NCBI GenBank assembly: GCA_963805715.1
Contig: CAWDVK010000017.1
Coordinates: 369,706-433,705, forward strand
Direction of reading: 5' to 3'
Source of the DNA: CAWDVK01 sp963805715
GTDB taxonomy: Bacteria > Actinomycetota > Actinomycetes > Streptosporangiales > Streptosporangiaceae
DNA: 64,000 bases
In this document: positions 57,058 to 64,000 of the stretch, in pieces
How the letters are laid out: every line of letters begins with the position of its first letter
How positions within the stretch are numbered: position 1 is the first letter of the stretch
Made by a program: the position numbers and the translations under genes
Notes under the pieces: model-generated
What the model was told of the DNA's origin: nothing
Seen by the model: only the letters and a program-made list of their open reading frames with translations
The model's database searches: none

Positions 57058-59497
57058 TCATGTGACCGCCAGGTCGGTGCGCTGCGGCCTGCCCTGGATT
57101 GCCGACCATACGTTAGCCGGAGTCAGCGGCATGTCAGCGTGCCGGACCCCGAACGGGCTGATCGCATCCAGCACGGCGTTGACCACGGCCGCCGGCGAGC
57201 CCACCGTGGCCGATTCACCGACGCCCTTGGCTCCGAGCGGGTGGTGCGGTGACGGCGTCACGGTCGTGCCGAGCTTCCCAGGACGGGCACTCGGCCGAGG
57301 TCGGCAGCAGGTAGTCCATGAACGAGCCGCCCAGGCAGTTGCCGTTCTCGTCGTAGACGATGGCCTGCATCAGGGCCATCCCCACGCCGTCCGCCAGGCC
57401 GCCGTGCACCTGCCCCTCGACGATCATCGGGTTGATCCGGACGCCGCAGTCATCGACCGCGATGAACCGCCGCACCGTCACCTCGCCGGTTCCGGGGTCG
57501 ACGCCCACCACGCAGATGTAGGCCCCGAAGGGGAAGGTCAGGTTCGGCGGGTTGTAGACCATCGAGGCGTCAAGGTGACCCTCGACGCCGTCCGGCAGCT
57601 CGAGGGCCGAGTGGGCCGCCATCGCGATCTCGGCCATGCTCCTGGCCTGATCCGGATCACCGCGCACCTGCCACCGGCAGCAGGCCCACTCCAGGTCGGC
57701 GGGCGCTACCTCGAGCATCGCGGCGGCCACGATCCTGGCCCGCTCGCGGACCCTCCGGGCGACCATCGCGGTGGCCGCGCCGGAGACCGGCGTCGACCGG
57801 GAGCCGTAGGTGCCCAGGCCGAACGGCGTCCGATCGGTGTCGCCGTGCACGACCTCCACATCCTCGGGCGAAATCCCGAGCTCCTGCGCAACGATCTGCG
57901 CGAACGTGGTCTCGTGACCCTGGCCCTGGGTCTGCACCGAGATGCCGAGCACCGCCTTGCCGGTCGGGTACACCCGCAGGTCCGCCCCGTCCGCCATGCC
58001 CAGGCCCAGGATGTCCATCTGCCCGCGCGGCCCGGCGCCGACTCCCTCGGTGAAGAAGCTCAGCCCGATGCCGATGTACTCGCCCCGCTCCCGCAGCCGT
58101 GCCTGCTCCCGGCGCAGCTCGTCGTAGCCTGCCATCTCCATGGCCAGCCGCAGCGCCCGCGGGTAGTCGCCGGAGTCATACTCCCAGCCGGTCGGGCCGG
58201 TGTAAGGGAACTGCTCGGGGCGCAGCAGGTTCTTCATCCGCAGCTCGGCCGGGTCCATCCCGAGCTCGCGGGCCAGCAGGTCGACCATCCGCTCGACCAG
58301 GTAGACGGCCTCGGTGATGCGGAACGAGCACGCGTACGCGACCCCGCCCGGCGCCTTGGTGGTGTAGACGGCGGTCACCTGGCAGTGCGCGGCCTGCAGA
58401 TCGTAGGAGCCGGTAAAGATGTGGAAGAACCCGGCGGGAAACTTCGAGGGCTGCGCGGTGGCGTTGAACGCGCCGTGGTCGGCCAGCACCGTGGCCCGCA
58501 GGCCGAGGATCCGCCCATCGGCGGTCGCGGCGATCTCGCCGTGCATGTGGTAATCACGCGCGAACGAGGTGGACATCAGGTTCTCGGACCGGTCCTCGAC
58601 CCATTTCACCGGCAGGCCGGTCAGCATGGTGCCGGCGATCGCGCAGAGGTAGCCGGGGTAGAGCGGGACCTTGTTGCCGAAACCGCCGCCGATGTCGGGC
58701 GAGATGACCCGGATCTTGTGTTCCGGCAGCCCGGCGATCAGCGCGTACATGGTCCGGTGGGCGTGCGGGGCCTGGGACGTGGACCAGAGCGTCAGCTTGC
58801 CGGTCACGGGGTCCAGGTCGGCCACCGCGCCGCAGGTCTCCAGCGGGGCCGGGTGGACCCGCGGGTAGAGCATGTCCTGGGCCACTACAACGTCCGCGAC
58901 CGCGAAGACGGCATCCGTCGCCTGCTGGTCGCCGGCCTCCCAGTCGAAGATGTGATTATCGGCCTTTCCCGGCAGGTCGTCGCGGATCACCGGGGCGCCG
59001 GGATCGAGTGCGCGCTCGGCATCAATCACCGGCGGCAGGGGCTCGTACTCGACACTGATCAGCTCGAGTGCGTCCCGCGCCGAGTACCTGTCCCTGGCGA
59101 CGACGAAGGCCACCTCCTGGCCCTGGAACCTGACCTTGTCCGTGGCCAGCACGGCCTGCACGTCCCGCGACAGCGTAGGCATCCAGGCCAGCCCGCGCTC
59201 CGCCAGCATCTGGCCGGTGATGACCGCCTCCACCTGCGGATGCGCCTGCGCCGCCGTCGTGTCGACCGACACGATCCTCGCGTGCGCCAGCGGGCTGCGC
59301 AGGATGGCTCCGTGCAGCATTCCCGGCAGCTGGATGTCATCGACGAAGGTCCCCTTGCCGCGGATGAACCGGGCGTCCTCCTTGCGGGGCAGCGAGCCGT
59401 AGGCACTGCCACCGTGGGCACTGCCGCCGTGGGCACTGCCACCGTGGGCACTGCCACCACAGGCAGTGCCCCGCAGATCCTCAGCCGCGCCCGTCAC
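57058..59497 (-). CDS. coxL: CO dehydrogenase large (molybdopterin) subunit, form I; one frameshift near the 3' end
   Basis: About 812 residues when read across a one-base shift near 57270. The active-site loop reads VAYACSFR, the A-Y-x-C-S-F-R signature of form I (true CO-oxidising) CoxL with the Cu-binding Cys. Mo-cofactor motifs include GGGFGNKVPLYPG and QGQGHETTFAQIVAQELG. Before the shift the frame reads AECPSWEARHDRDAV. Removing one A gives AECPSWELGTTVTPSPHH, PLGAKGVGESATVGSPAAVV with the catalytic Glu, then a normal end at 57058. Start: GTG at 59497, four-base GTGA overlap with coxS; residues about 14-33 are a 5-residue repeat GGSAH. Fourth-order neighbours coxD-E assemble the centre. 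Confidence 0.9.
59398..59470. repeat. 15-bp tandem repeat at the coxL 5' end
   Basis: About five units of GGCACTGCCACCGTG (plus strand). They encode G-G-S-A-H pentapeptides just before the start of the conserved coxL sequence (YGSLPRKEDARFIRGKG). Confidence 0.9.
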
Positions 59498-60081
59498 GGG
59501 AGTGCCCCGCGCGTTTCGCCGGCGCCGGGCCCCGCAGCCCTCGGCGCCGCAGCCTCGTGCTGGCCGGCCTCGTGCTGGCCAGCCCCGTGCTGGCCGGCCC
59601 CGTGCTGGCCGGCCCCGTGCTGGCCGGCCTCGTGCCGGCTGGCCCACAGCACGGACCTGACGATGTTCTCGTATCCGGTGCAGCGGCAGATCTGTCCGGA
59701 CAGTGCCGCCCGGATCTGCTCAGCCGAGGGGTCCGGATGGTGGTCAAGCAGCCAGCGGGCGGTCATCATCATCCCCGGCGTGCAGAACCCGCACTGCAGG
59801 CCGTGGCAGGCGGCGAAGCCTTCCTGCACCGGGTCGAGGCCGGCCCGGCCCAGGCCCTCCACCGTGAGCACCCGGCGCCCGTCGGCCATGGCGGCCAGCA
59901 CCGTGCAGGACTTCACCGGGGTATCGTCCAGCCACACCACGCAGGCGCCGCAGTTCGACGTGTCGCAGCCCCAGTGCGATCCGGTCAGCCCCAGCTCGTC
60001 GCGCAGGAAGTGAATGAGCAGCAGCCGGGGCTCCACCTCACGGGTGCAGGGGATCCCGTTGACGGTGACGGTGATCTGCAT
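59494..60081 (-). CDS. coxS: CO dehydrogenase small subunit, two [2Fe-2S] clusters
   Basis: 195 residues from ATG 60079-60081. The plant-type ferredoxin domain has CDTSNCGACVVWLDDTPVKSC; the four-helix C-terminal domain has CGFCTPGMMMTARWLL and GQICRCTGYENIVRSV. These eight cysteines hold two [2Fe-2S] clusters between the Mo site of CoxL and the FAD of CoxM. Family length is about 160; the extra ~35 residues at the C-terminus are a GQHGA/GQHEA pentapeptide repeat followed by a Pro/Ala/Gly tail. One base separates it from the coxM stop, and the stop overlaps coxL (GTGA). Confidence 0.93.
   Translation of the reverse strand: MQITVTVNGIPCTREVEPRLLLIHFLRDELGLTGSHWGCDTSNCGACVVWLDDTPVKSCTVLAAMADGRRVLTVEGLGRAGLDPVQEGFAACHGLQCGFCTPGMMMTARWLLDHHPDPSAEQIRAALSGQICRCTGYENIVRSVLWASRHEAGQHGAGQHGAGQHGAGQHEAGQHEAAAPRAAGPGAGETRGALP
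59551..59644. repeat. 15-bp tandem repeat at the coxS 3' end
   Basis: Six units of CGTGCTGGCCGGCCT-like sequence. They encode A-G-Q-H-G/E pentapeptides as a tail on the CoxS protein after the last conserved helix (RSVLWASRHE). Confidence 0.9.
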
Positions 60082-60082
60082 G

Positions 60083-61174
60083 TCAGGCGCCCCGGGGTCC
60101 AGCCCGGCCCTTTCCCGGCTCTTGGCCCTTTCCCGGCACTCGCCCCTTTCCCTGCACTCGCTCCTTTCCCGGTGGGCCGCCCTTTCCGGGTGCGCCGCCC
60201 TTTCCGGGTGCGCCGCCCCTTCCCGGCACGCCGCCCCTTCCCGGCACGCGGCCGTCTCCCTGCCGCTCATCTTCTCCTTGCGCCGGCTGCTGATCGCCCG
60301 CCAGCTCTCGCTCCTGCGCGCGCCGCAGCGCGACGGCCAGCGCCCGGCTGGTCAGCTCGCTGGCCAGATGCCGCTTGTAGTCAGCCGGGCCACGCTGATC
60401 GGAAACGGGATGGCAGTGCTCGGCGGCGATCTGGCCGGCCCGGCGGAAGCTGGCCTCGGTAGCCGGGGCGCCGCGCAGGAAGTCCTCCGCCTCGGCCGCT
60501 GCGAAACTGGGCGCGCCGACGGCGGTGAGGCCGATCCCGGCCGCGGTAATGGTGTCGCCGGATAGCCAGATCGCCGCTCCGGCCGCGCAGACGGGCCAGT
60601 CGCCGACGCGGCGGCCCACCTTCTGGTAGGCGCTGCCGCCACCCGGCCGGACCGGGATCCGGATCTCGGCGAGCAGCTCCGCCGACGCGACCACCGTCTC
60701 GTAAGGCCCGGTGTGAAATTCTCTGGCCGGCACGATCCGGCTGCCCGCCGGGCCCTGGATCAGCATGCTCGCCTGCAGCGCGGCAAAGGCCGCGGACAGA
60801 TCCTCGGACGGGTCGGCCTGGCACAGCGAGCCGCCGATGGTCCCCCAGTTGCGTACCACCGGATCAGCGATCACCTGCTCGGCGTCGTGCAGGATCGGGA
60901 AATGCGCGCCGGCCGCCGCCGAGGCCAGCAGCTGCGCGTGCCGGGTCAGGGCGCCGATCCGCAGCTCGCCCTCGGTCACGGTGATGTAGGACAGCTCACT
61001 GAGCCCGTTGATGTCGACGAGGGTCCCGGGCTGCGCCAGCCGCAGCTTCATCATCGGGATCAGGCTGTGACCGCCGGCCAGGACCCTGGTCTCCGGCCCG
61101 AACCGGGCGAGCAGGGCCAGCGCGTGCTCGACGCTCGTGGCCTTCTCATAGTCGACGTGCGCCGGAACCTGCAT
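60083..61174 (-). CDS. coxM: CO dehydrogenase medium (FAD) subunit with repeat-derived C-terminal extension
   Basis: 363 residues from ATG 61172-61174. FAD motifs AGGHSLIPMMKLRL and TIGGSLCQADPSEDL match the CoxM pair A-G-G-H-S and T-I-G-G. The C-terminal domain reads FRRAGQIAAEHCHPVSDQRG then ADYKRHLASELTSRALAVAL, the usual end at about 290. A further ~70 residues are a tail of five-residue units (APGKGG, PPGKER, VQGKGR, VPGKGQ) encoded by 15-bp repeats. CoxM takes electrons from CoxS and reduces the quinone pool. First gene of coxMSL, divergent from the LysR gene (216 bp). Confidence 0.92.
   Translation of the reverse strand: MQVPAHVDYEKATSVEHALALLARFGPETRVLAGGHSLIPMMKLRLAQPGTLVDINGLSELSYITVTEGELRIGALTRHAQLLASAAAGAHFPILHDAEQVIADPVVRNWGTIGGSLCQADPSEDLSAAFAALQASMLIQGPAGSRIVPAREFHTGPYETVVASAELLAEIRIPVRPGGGSAYQKVGRRVGDWPVCAAGAAIWLSGDTITAAGIGLTAVGAPSFAAAEAEDFLRGAPATEASFRRAGQIAAEHCHPVSDQRGPADYKRHLASELTSRALAVALRRAQERELAGDQQPAQGEDERQGDGRVPGRGGVPGRGGAPGKGGAPGKGGPPGKERVQGKGRVPGKGQEPGKGRAGPRGA
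60106..60256. repeat. 15-bp tandem repeat at the coxM 3' end
   Basis: About ten units of 15 bp (core CCCTTTCCGGGTGCG / CCCCTTCCCGGCACG on the plus strand). They lie just upstream of the coxS start and encode a P-G-K-G-x-type tail on CoxM. Units differ by one to three bases. Confidence 0.9.
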
Positions 61175-61390
61175 GCGGCCTCCCCTGCGAGCTGGCGCCC
61201 GCTGGGTCGAGTCTACGAGCGCGGGCCCGCGCCGCCAGTGCGCTGCTCCGGCGCTCCCAGCCGCCAGCGGGCCGATGCCCGAGCTGCCCCGCGGCCCGGC
61301 CGGCCGGGCCGCGGGCTGCCCGCCAGCCGACCCGGCGGGGCCCTGACCTGCCCAGCTGCCCGGCGCGGCGGTAGCCGGCCGTGGGCAATA
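61175..61390. promoter_or_regulatory. Divergent coxM / lysR promoter region
   Basis: 216 bp between the coxM start and the lysR start. It should hold both promoters and the LysR T-N11-A boxes. CGTGGGCAATAATG immediately precedes the LysR start, giving a CAATAAT -10-like element close to a possible leaderless start. I did not find a convincing inverted repeat in the GC-rich remainder. Confidence 0.5.
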
Positions 61391-62350
61391 ATGACTACTG
61401 CTATGACGCTCACCCAGCTGAACGCGTTTGTCCTGGTCGCACGGCTTGGCTCGGTCACGGCCGCCGCCAGCGCGCTCGGCGTCAGCGAGCCTGCGGTCTC
61501 CCAGGCCCTGTCCGCACTCCGGCTGCACCTGGGCGACCAGCTGCTCACCCGGGGGCCGGGCGGGATGACGCTGACCGCCGGCGGATCCCGGCTGCTCGCT
61601 ACCGCGTCGCAGATCGTGGTGCTCGGCGCCGAGGCGCACGCCGCCGTCCGCGCCGCGCAGGGCGCGCCCGAGCAGCTGCGCGTGGTGTCCACGTCCGCCG
61701 TCGCGGAATTCGTGGTCAGCCCGCTGATGGAGGCCTTCACCCGGCGCTTCGCCGGCTCGGTCGAGGTGTCCGCCGGGGTCGCGATGACCAAGGAGATGGG
61801 CGTGCTGGTCGCCAACAGGCTCGCCGATGTGGCCATCGGCTCCGCCCCACCCGATGATCCTGGCCTCGCCGTGGTGACCGAGCCCATCTTCCGCTGCCGG
61901 CTCGTGGTGGTGACAGCCAGCCAGTCCCGGCTGCGGGGCAGCTTCCGGCAGTGGCGGTGGTTCGTGGACCCGTCGGGCACCGATCCCGGCAGCGAGACCG
62001 GCCAGCTGCTGGCCGCCCTGGGCATTCCGGAGGAGCGGATCCGGGTATTCCCGAACCAGACCGCCGCCTGGGCCGCCGCGGCCGACGGGGCGGGAGTCTC
62101 GCCGGCCGTCGAGCATCTCGTCAGCCATCAGCTGCGACGCGGTGACCTGTCCCTGGTCGACGTGCCCGGCTCGCCGATGGATGCCTGCTGGCAGGTGACC
62201 CTGCTGGAACGCCAGCACCGGAGCATTGCCGCCAGTGCCTTCCGGCGCTTTCTCGGCACTCCCGAGGCGATGCACCTGATGCGCTCGCCCGTGGCCGGCG
62301 TCCCGCCGTCCCGGTTCAAGCCGCCCGTCTATGTCACGATCTGGAGCTGA
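61391..62350 (+). CDS. LysR-family regulator, probably controlling cox
   Basis: 319 residues. The N-terminal HTH is LTQLNAFVLVARLGSVTAAA then SALGVSEPAVSQALSALRLH. The substrate-binding half starts LRVVSTSAVAEFVVSPLMEA and includes VANRLADVAIGSAPPDDPGL and FVDPSGTDPGSETGQLLAAL. The type is that found divergent from coxMSL in many actinobacteria, where it is expected to activate the operon under carbon starvation or with CO. ATG 61391 is chosen; ATG 61403 is four codons later. The long open frame upstream is antisense to coxM. Confidence 0.88.
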   Translation: MTTAMTLTQLNAFVLVARLGSVTAAASALGVSEPAVSQALSALRLHLGDQLLTRGPGGMTLTAGGSRLLATASQIVVLGAEAHAAVRAAQGAPEQLRVVSTSAVAEFVVSPLMEAFTRRFAGSVEVSAGVAMTKEMGVLVANRLADVAIGSAPPDDPGLAVVTEPIFRCRLVVVTASQSRLRGSFRQWRWFVDPSGTDPGSETGQLLAALGIPEERIRVFPNQTAAWAAAADGAGVSPAVEHLVSHQLRRGDLSLVDVPGSPMDACWQVTLLERQHRSIAASAFRRFLGTPEAMHLMRSPVAGVPPSRFKPPVYVTIWS

Positions 62351-62590
62351 GCAGCCGAAGGCCCGGCGCCGGCTGGCCGCATAGGGCCCATGTCATCAGA
62401 CAGCTGACTCCTCATGACAAGCCTGGGCAGGCCGGGCATACTTCGGAAAGTGACGCCGAAGCACCGGCCCGGGCGGCTGGTTTAAGCAACCGGTTATTCG
62501 TATATTGCGGGGTAGCCCGGCCGGGCACATCATGTTGTCCTGGCTACACATGTGTCGGCACACATGTGGCAGATGGCAGGAGCGTGCGGA

Positions 62591-62824
62591 ATGCGGATTG
62601 AGTCCAGCGGACACAGCCAGGGCAATCCCCGGCTGTTCGAGCTGATCGAGCACGCTCCGAAGACCGGCAAGAGCCCGACCGTCTGGGCCTGGCCTGAGCT
62701 GATCGACTATCTCAAGATCGCCGGGCAGCCCGTGTCCGGCCCGTGGCCGCCGCACCAGGAACCGCGCCCTGATCCCGAGGAGGACTCCCTCCCGGTTGCC
62801 GTGCCGGACCCGGAATCGACGTAG
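62591..62824 (+). CDS. Small hypothetical protein
   Basis: 77 residues from ATG 62591 with GGAG nine bases upstream; ATGs at 62552, 62564 and 62573 are alternatives. It reads MRIESSGHSQGNPRLFELIE, HAPKTGKSPTVWAWPELIDY, LKIAGQPVSGPWPPHQ and an acidic Pro-rich tail. I recognise no domain. It is 80 bp upstream of the second FAD-subunit gene and codirectional, so it may be the first gene of that operon. Confidence 0.55.
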   Translation: MRIESSGHSQGNPRLFELIEHAPKTGKSPTVWAWPELIDYLKIAGQPVSGPWPPHQEPRPDPEEDSLPVAVPDPEST

Positions 62825-62904
62825 CAGATCCAGTTCCCCGGCGGCCTCGCGACCAGCGCTGCGCCGCGGTTCACCCGTTCGGGCAGGACACCTGGAGGAC
62901 CGTT

Positions 62905-63783
62905 ATGTATCCGTCTCGGTTCCGCTACGAGGCACCGAGCTCGCTCAGTGACACGATCGCCATGCTGCGCGACGGCGGTGACTACGCGAAGGTGCTGGCG
63001 GGCGGCCAGAGCCTGGTGCCGCTGATGAAGCTGCGCTTCGCGTCGCCGGAGCTGGTCGTGGACATCAACAACGTGCCCGGCCTCGGCTATCACCGGGCCG
63101 ACCCCGACGGCACGCTGCACATCGGCGCCCTGTGCCGCCACGTCGACCTGGAGCGCTCGGCCTTGCTGGCGAGCACCCAGCCGACCATGGCCGCGGCGGC
63201 GCCGCTGATCGCCGACCCGATCGTGCGCAACCGGGGCACGCTGGTCGGCTCGCTGTGCCATGCCGATCCGCAGGGCGACTGGGCCTCGGTCGTGCTGGCC
63301 CTCGGCGGCTCGGTGGTGGCCCAGGGACCCGGCGGCAAGCGCAGCATTCCGATGGCCGATTTCGTCACCGGGCCCTTCCAGAACGTGCTCGAGCCGGCCG
63401 AGATCGCCGTCGAGGCCGTGATCCCGGCGGCGCAGGGCACGAGGTCCGGCGGCTACCTCAAGCTGGAGCGCCGGGTCGGTGACTTCGCGACCGTGGGCGT
63501 GGCCGTCGCCATCGAGACATCTGGCGGCACCGTCAGCCGGGCAGGCATCGCGCTGACCGGGGTCGGCGGGTCCACCATCGGGGCGACCGCGGCCGCCGAG
63601 GCGCTGGCCGGCCAGCCGCTGACGGCCGACAGCATCAGCCGGGCCGCCGATCTGGCCGCCGAGGCAGCGCGGCCGAGGACCGATCACCGCGGCAGCGCCG
63701 AGTACAAGCGGCACATGGTACGAACGTTCGTCGAGCGCATCCTGCTGCGCACCGACGAGCCGGCGGCGGAAAGGGCGGCCTGA
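62905..63783 (+). CDS. Molybdenum-hydroxylase FAD subunit (CoxM-like), second operon
   Basis: 292 residues from ATG 62905 (CTGGAGGACC upstream). FAD motifs are LAGGQSLVPLMKLRF and TLVGSLCHADPQGDW; the C-terminal domain ends with DHRGSAEYKRHMVRTFVERI. It has normal length without the repeat tail seen in the coxM of the neighbouring operon, from which it differs clearly. It starts a codirectional FAD-[2Fe-2S] pair, so a full xanthine-dehydrogenase-family enzyme (form II 'CODH-like', aldehyde or nicotinate/purine hydroxylase) probably continues beyond the window. Confidence 0.9.
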   Translation: MYPSRFRYEAPSSLSDTIAMLRDGGDYAKVLAGGQSLVPLMKLRFASPELVVDINNVPGLGYHRADPDGTLHIGALCRHVDLERSALLASTQPTMAAAAPLIADPIVRNRGTLVGSLCHADPQGDWASVVLALGGSVVAQGPGGKRSIPMADFVTGPFQNVLEPAEIAVEAVIPAAQGTRSGGYLKLERRVGDFATVGVAVAIETSGGTVSRAGIALTGVGGSTIGATAAAEALAGQPLTADSISRAADLAAEAARPRTDHRGSAEYKRHMVRTFVERILLRTDEPAAERAA

Positions 63784-63785
63784 TC

Positions 63786-64000
63786 ATGACGATCGTCTAC
63801 GCGGACCGCGGCGACGAGGCCGCGAGCGAGGTCCCGGTACGCCGGATCAGGTTCACGGTCAACGGCGAGAAGAAGATCGCCGAGGTGGAGCCGCGGCTGC
63901 TGCTGTCCCACCTGATCCGCCGCGGCCTCGGGCTGACCGGTACGCACATGGGCTGCGACACGACCAACTGCGGCGCGTGCACCGTACTGGTCGACGGCCA
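63786..64000 (+). CDS. [2Fe-2S] subunit of a molybdenum hydroxylase (CoxS-like), 3' end outside window
   Basis: Starts ATG 63786, two bases after the preceding stop. The first ~71 residues are present: VRRIRFTVNGEKKIAEVEPR, LLLSHLIRRGLGLTGTHMGC then DTTNCGACTVLVDG. The C-x4-C-x2-C of the first cluster is intact. A longer than usual N-terminus (MTIVYADRGDEAASEV) precedes the ferredoxin fold. Confidence 0.9.
   Translation, partial: MTIVYADRGDEAASEVPVRRIRFTVNGEKKIAEVEPRLLLSHLIRRGLGLTGTHMGCDTTNCGACTVLVDG

Noticed and set aside
57008..60013. A 1001-residue plus-strand open frame
   Set aside because: It is antisense to coxL and coxS, both of which have unmistakable family motifs; its product is Gly/Arg/His-rich without any known domain. 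Long shadow frames are common at this GC content.

Overview
The window is high-GC DNA with short operons, frequent GTG starts and Shine-Dalgarno sites, typical of an actinomycete. Lineage markers support this: a 39-residue DLW-39 protein next to tRNA-Ala, a DUF1707 protein, a DUF6069 protein, a class F-type sortase with a divergently transcribed wall-anchored partner, and a form I CO dehydrogenase operon in the order coxM-S-L-D-E. I cannot name the species. A soil or rock-surface trace-gas-scavenging actinobacterium would fit.

Layout. 1-8.7 kb: small housekeeping or accessory genes (BBE oxidase tail, two GNAT acetyltransferases, FKBP isomerase, two cation diffusion facilitators) with two gene relics. 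8.8-12 kb: an arsenic locus (arsR divergent from arsI, an aquaporin and arsC, then a truncated BASS-type transporter). 12.9-17.8 kb: heavily rearranged, with sulfotransferase and GntR fragments joined back to back and an ABC ATPase gene split by an IS1182-type element. 17.8-18.4 kb: a relBE-type toxin-antitoxin pair.

18.5-47.7 kb is the most interesting part. The 3' end of tRNA-Ala(TGC), intact at 47.67-47.74 kb, is repeated in the same orientation at 40.56 kb and 18.55 kb. A tyrosine integrase relic ends 60 bp before the 40.56-kb copy. The segment therefore looks like stacked integrative elements on one tRNA gene. A second att-like fragment, the 3' half of a tRNA-Gly(CCC), lies at 33.8 kb beside another integrase relic, so there is nesting. 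The larger element (about 22 kb) carries a complete hdrC-hdrB-hdrA-mvhD-mvhG-mvhA cluster with a maturation protease and a hypA-like gene. This is a heterodisulfide-reductase/[NiFe]-hydrogenase module of the electron-bifurcating type, with a GltD-like NAD(P)H domain inserted in HdrA. The smaller element (about 7 kb) carries a GbsR/MarR-regulated ABC exporter under a perfect 14-bp palindrome, and an intact darT-darG DNA ADP-ribosylation toxin-antitoxin pair of visibly lower GC.

47.7-64 kb returns to what looks like core sequence: a two-module alpha/beta protein, a YrhK-like membrane protein, sortase and substrate, a HAD-like protein, DLW-39, an ABC-F ATPase, a DUF1707 protein, then coxE, coxD, coxL, coxS and coxM on the minus strand, with a divergent LysR regulator. 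At the right edge a second FAD subunit and the start of a second [2Fe-2S] subunit of the molybdenum hydroxylase family begin a further operon.

Together the window encodes two ways to take electrons from trace gases (CO through CoxMSL, H2 through Mvh-Hdr). The hydrogen module sits on a mobile island. Several otherwise intact genes (hdrA, coxL, the gene at 30.1-31.0 kb) carry a single one-base frameshift. This could be real decay or uncorrected sequencing error, and it must be settled before any of them is called broken.
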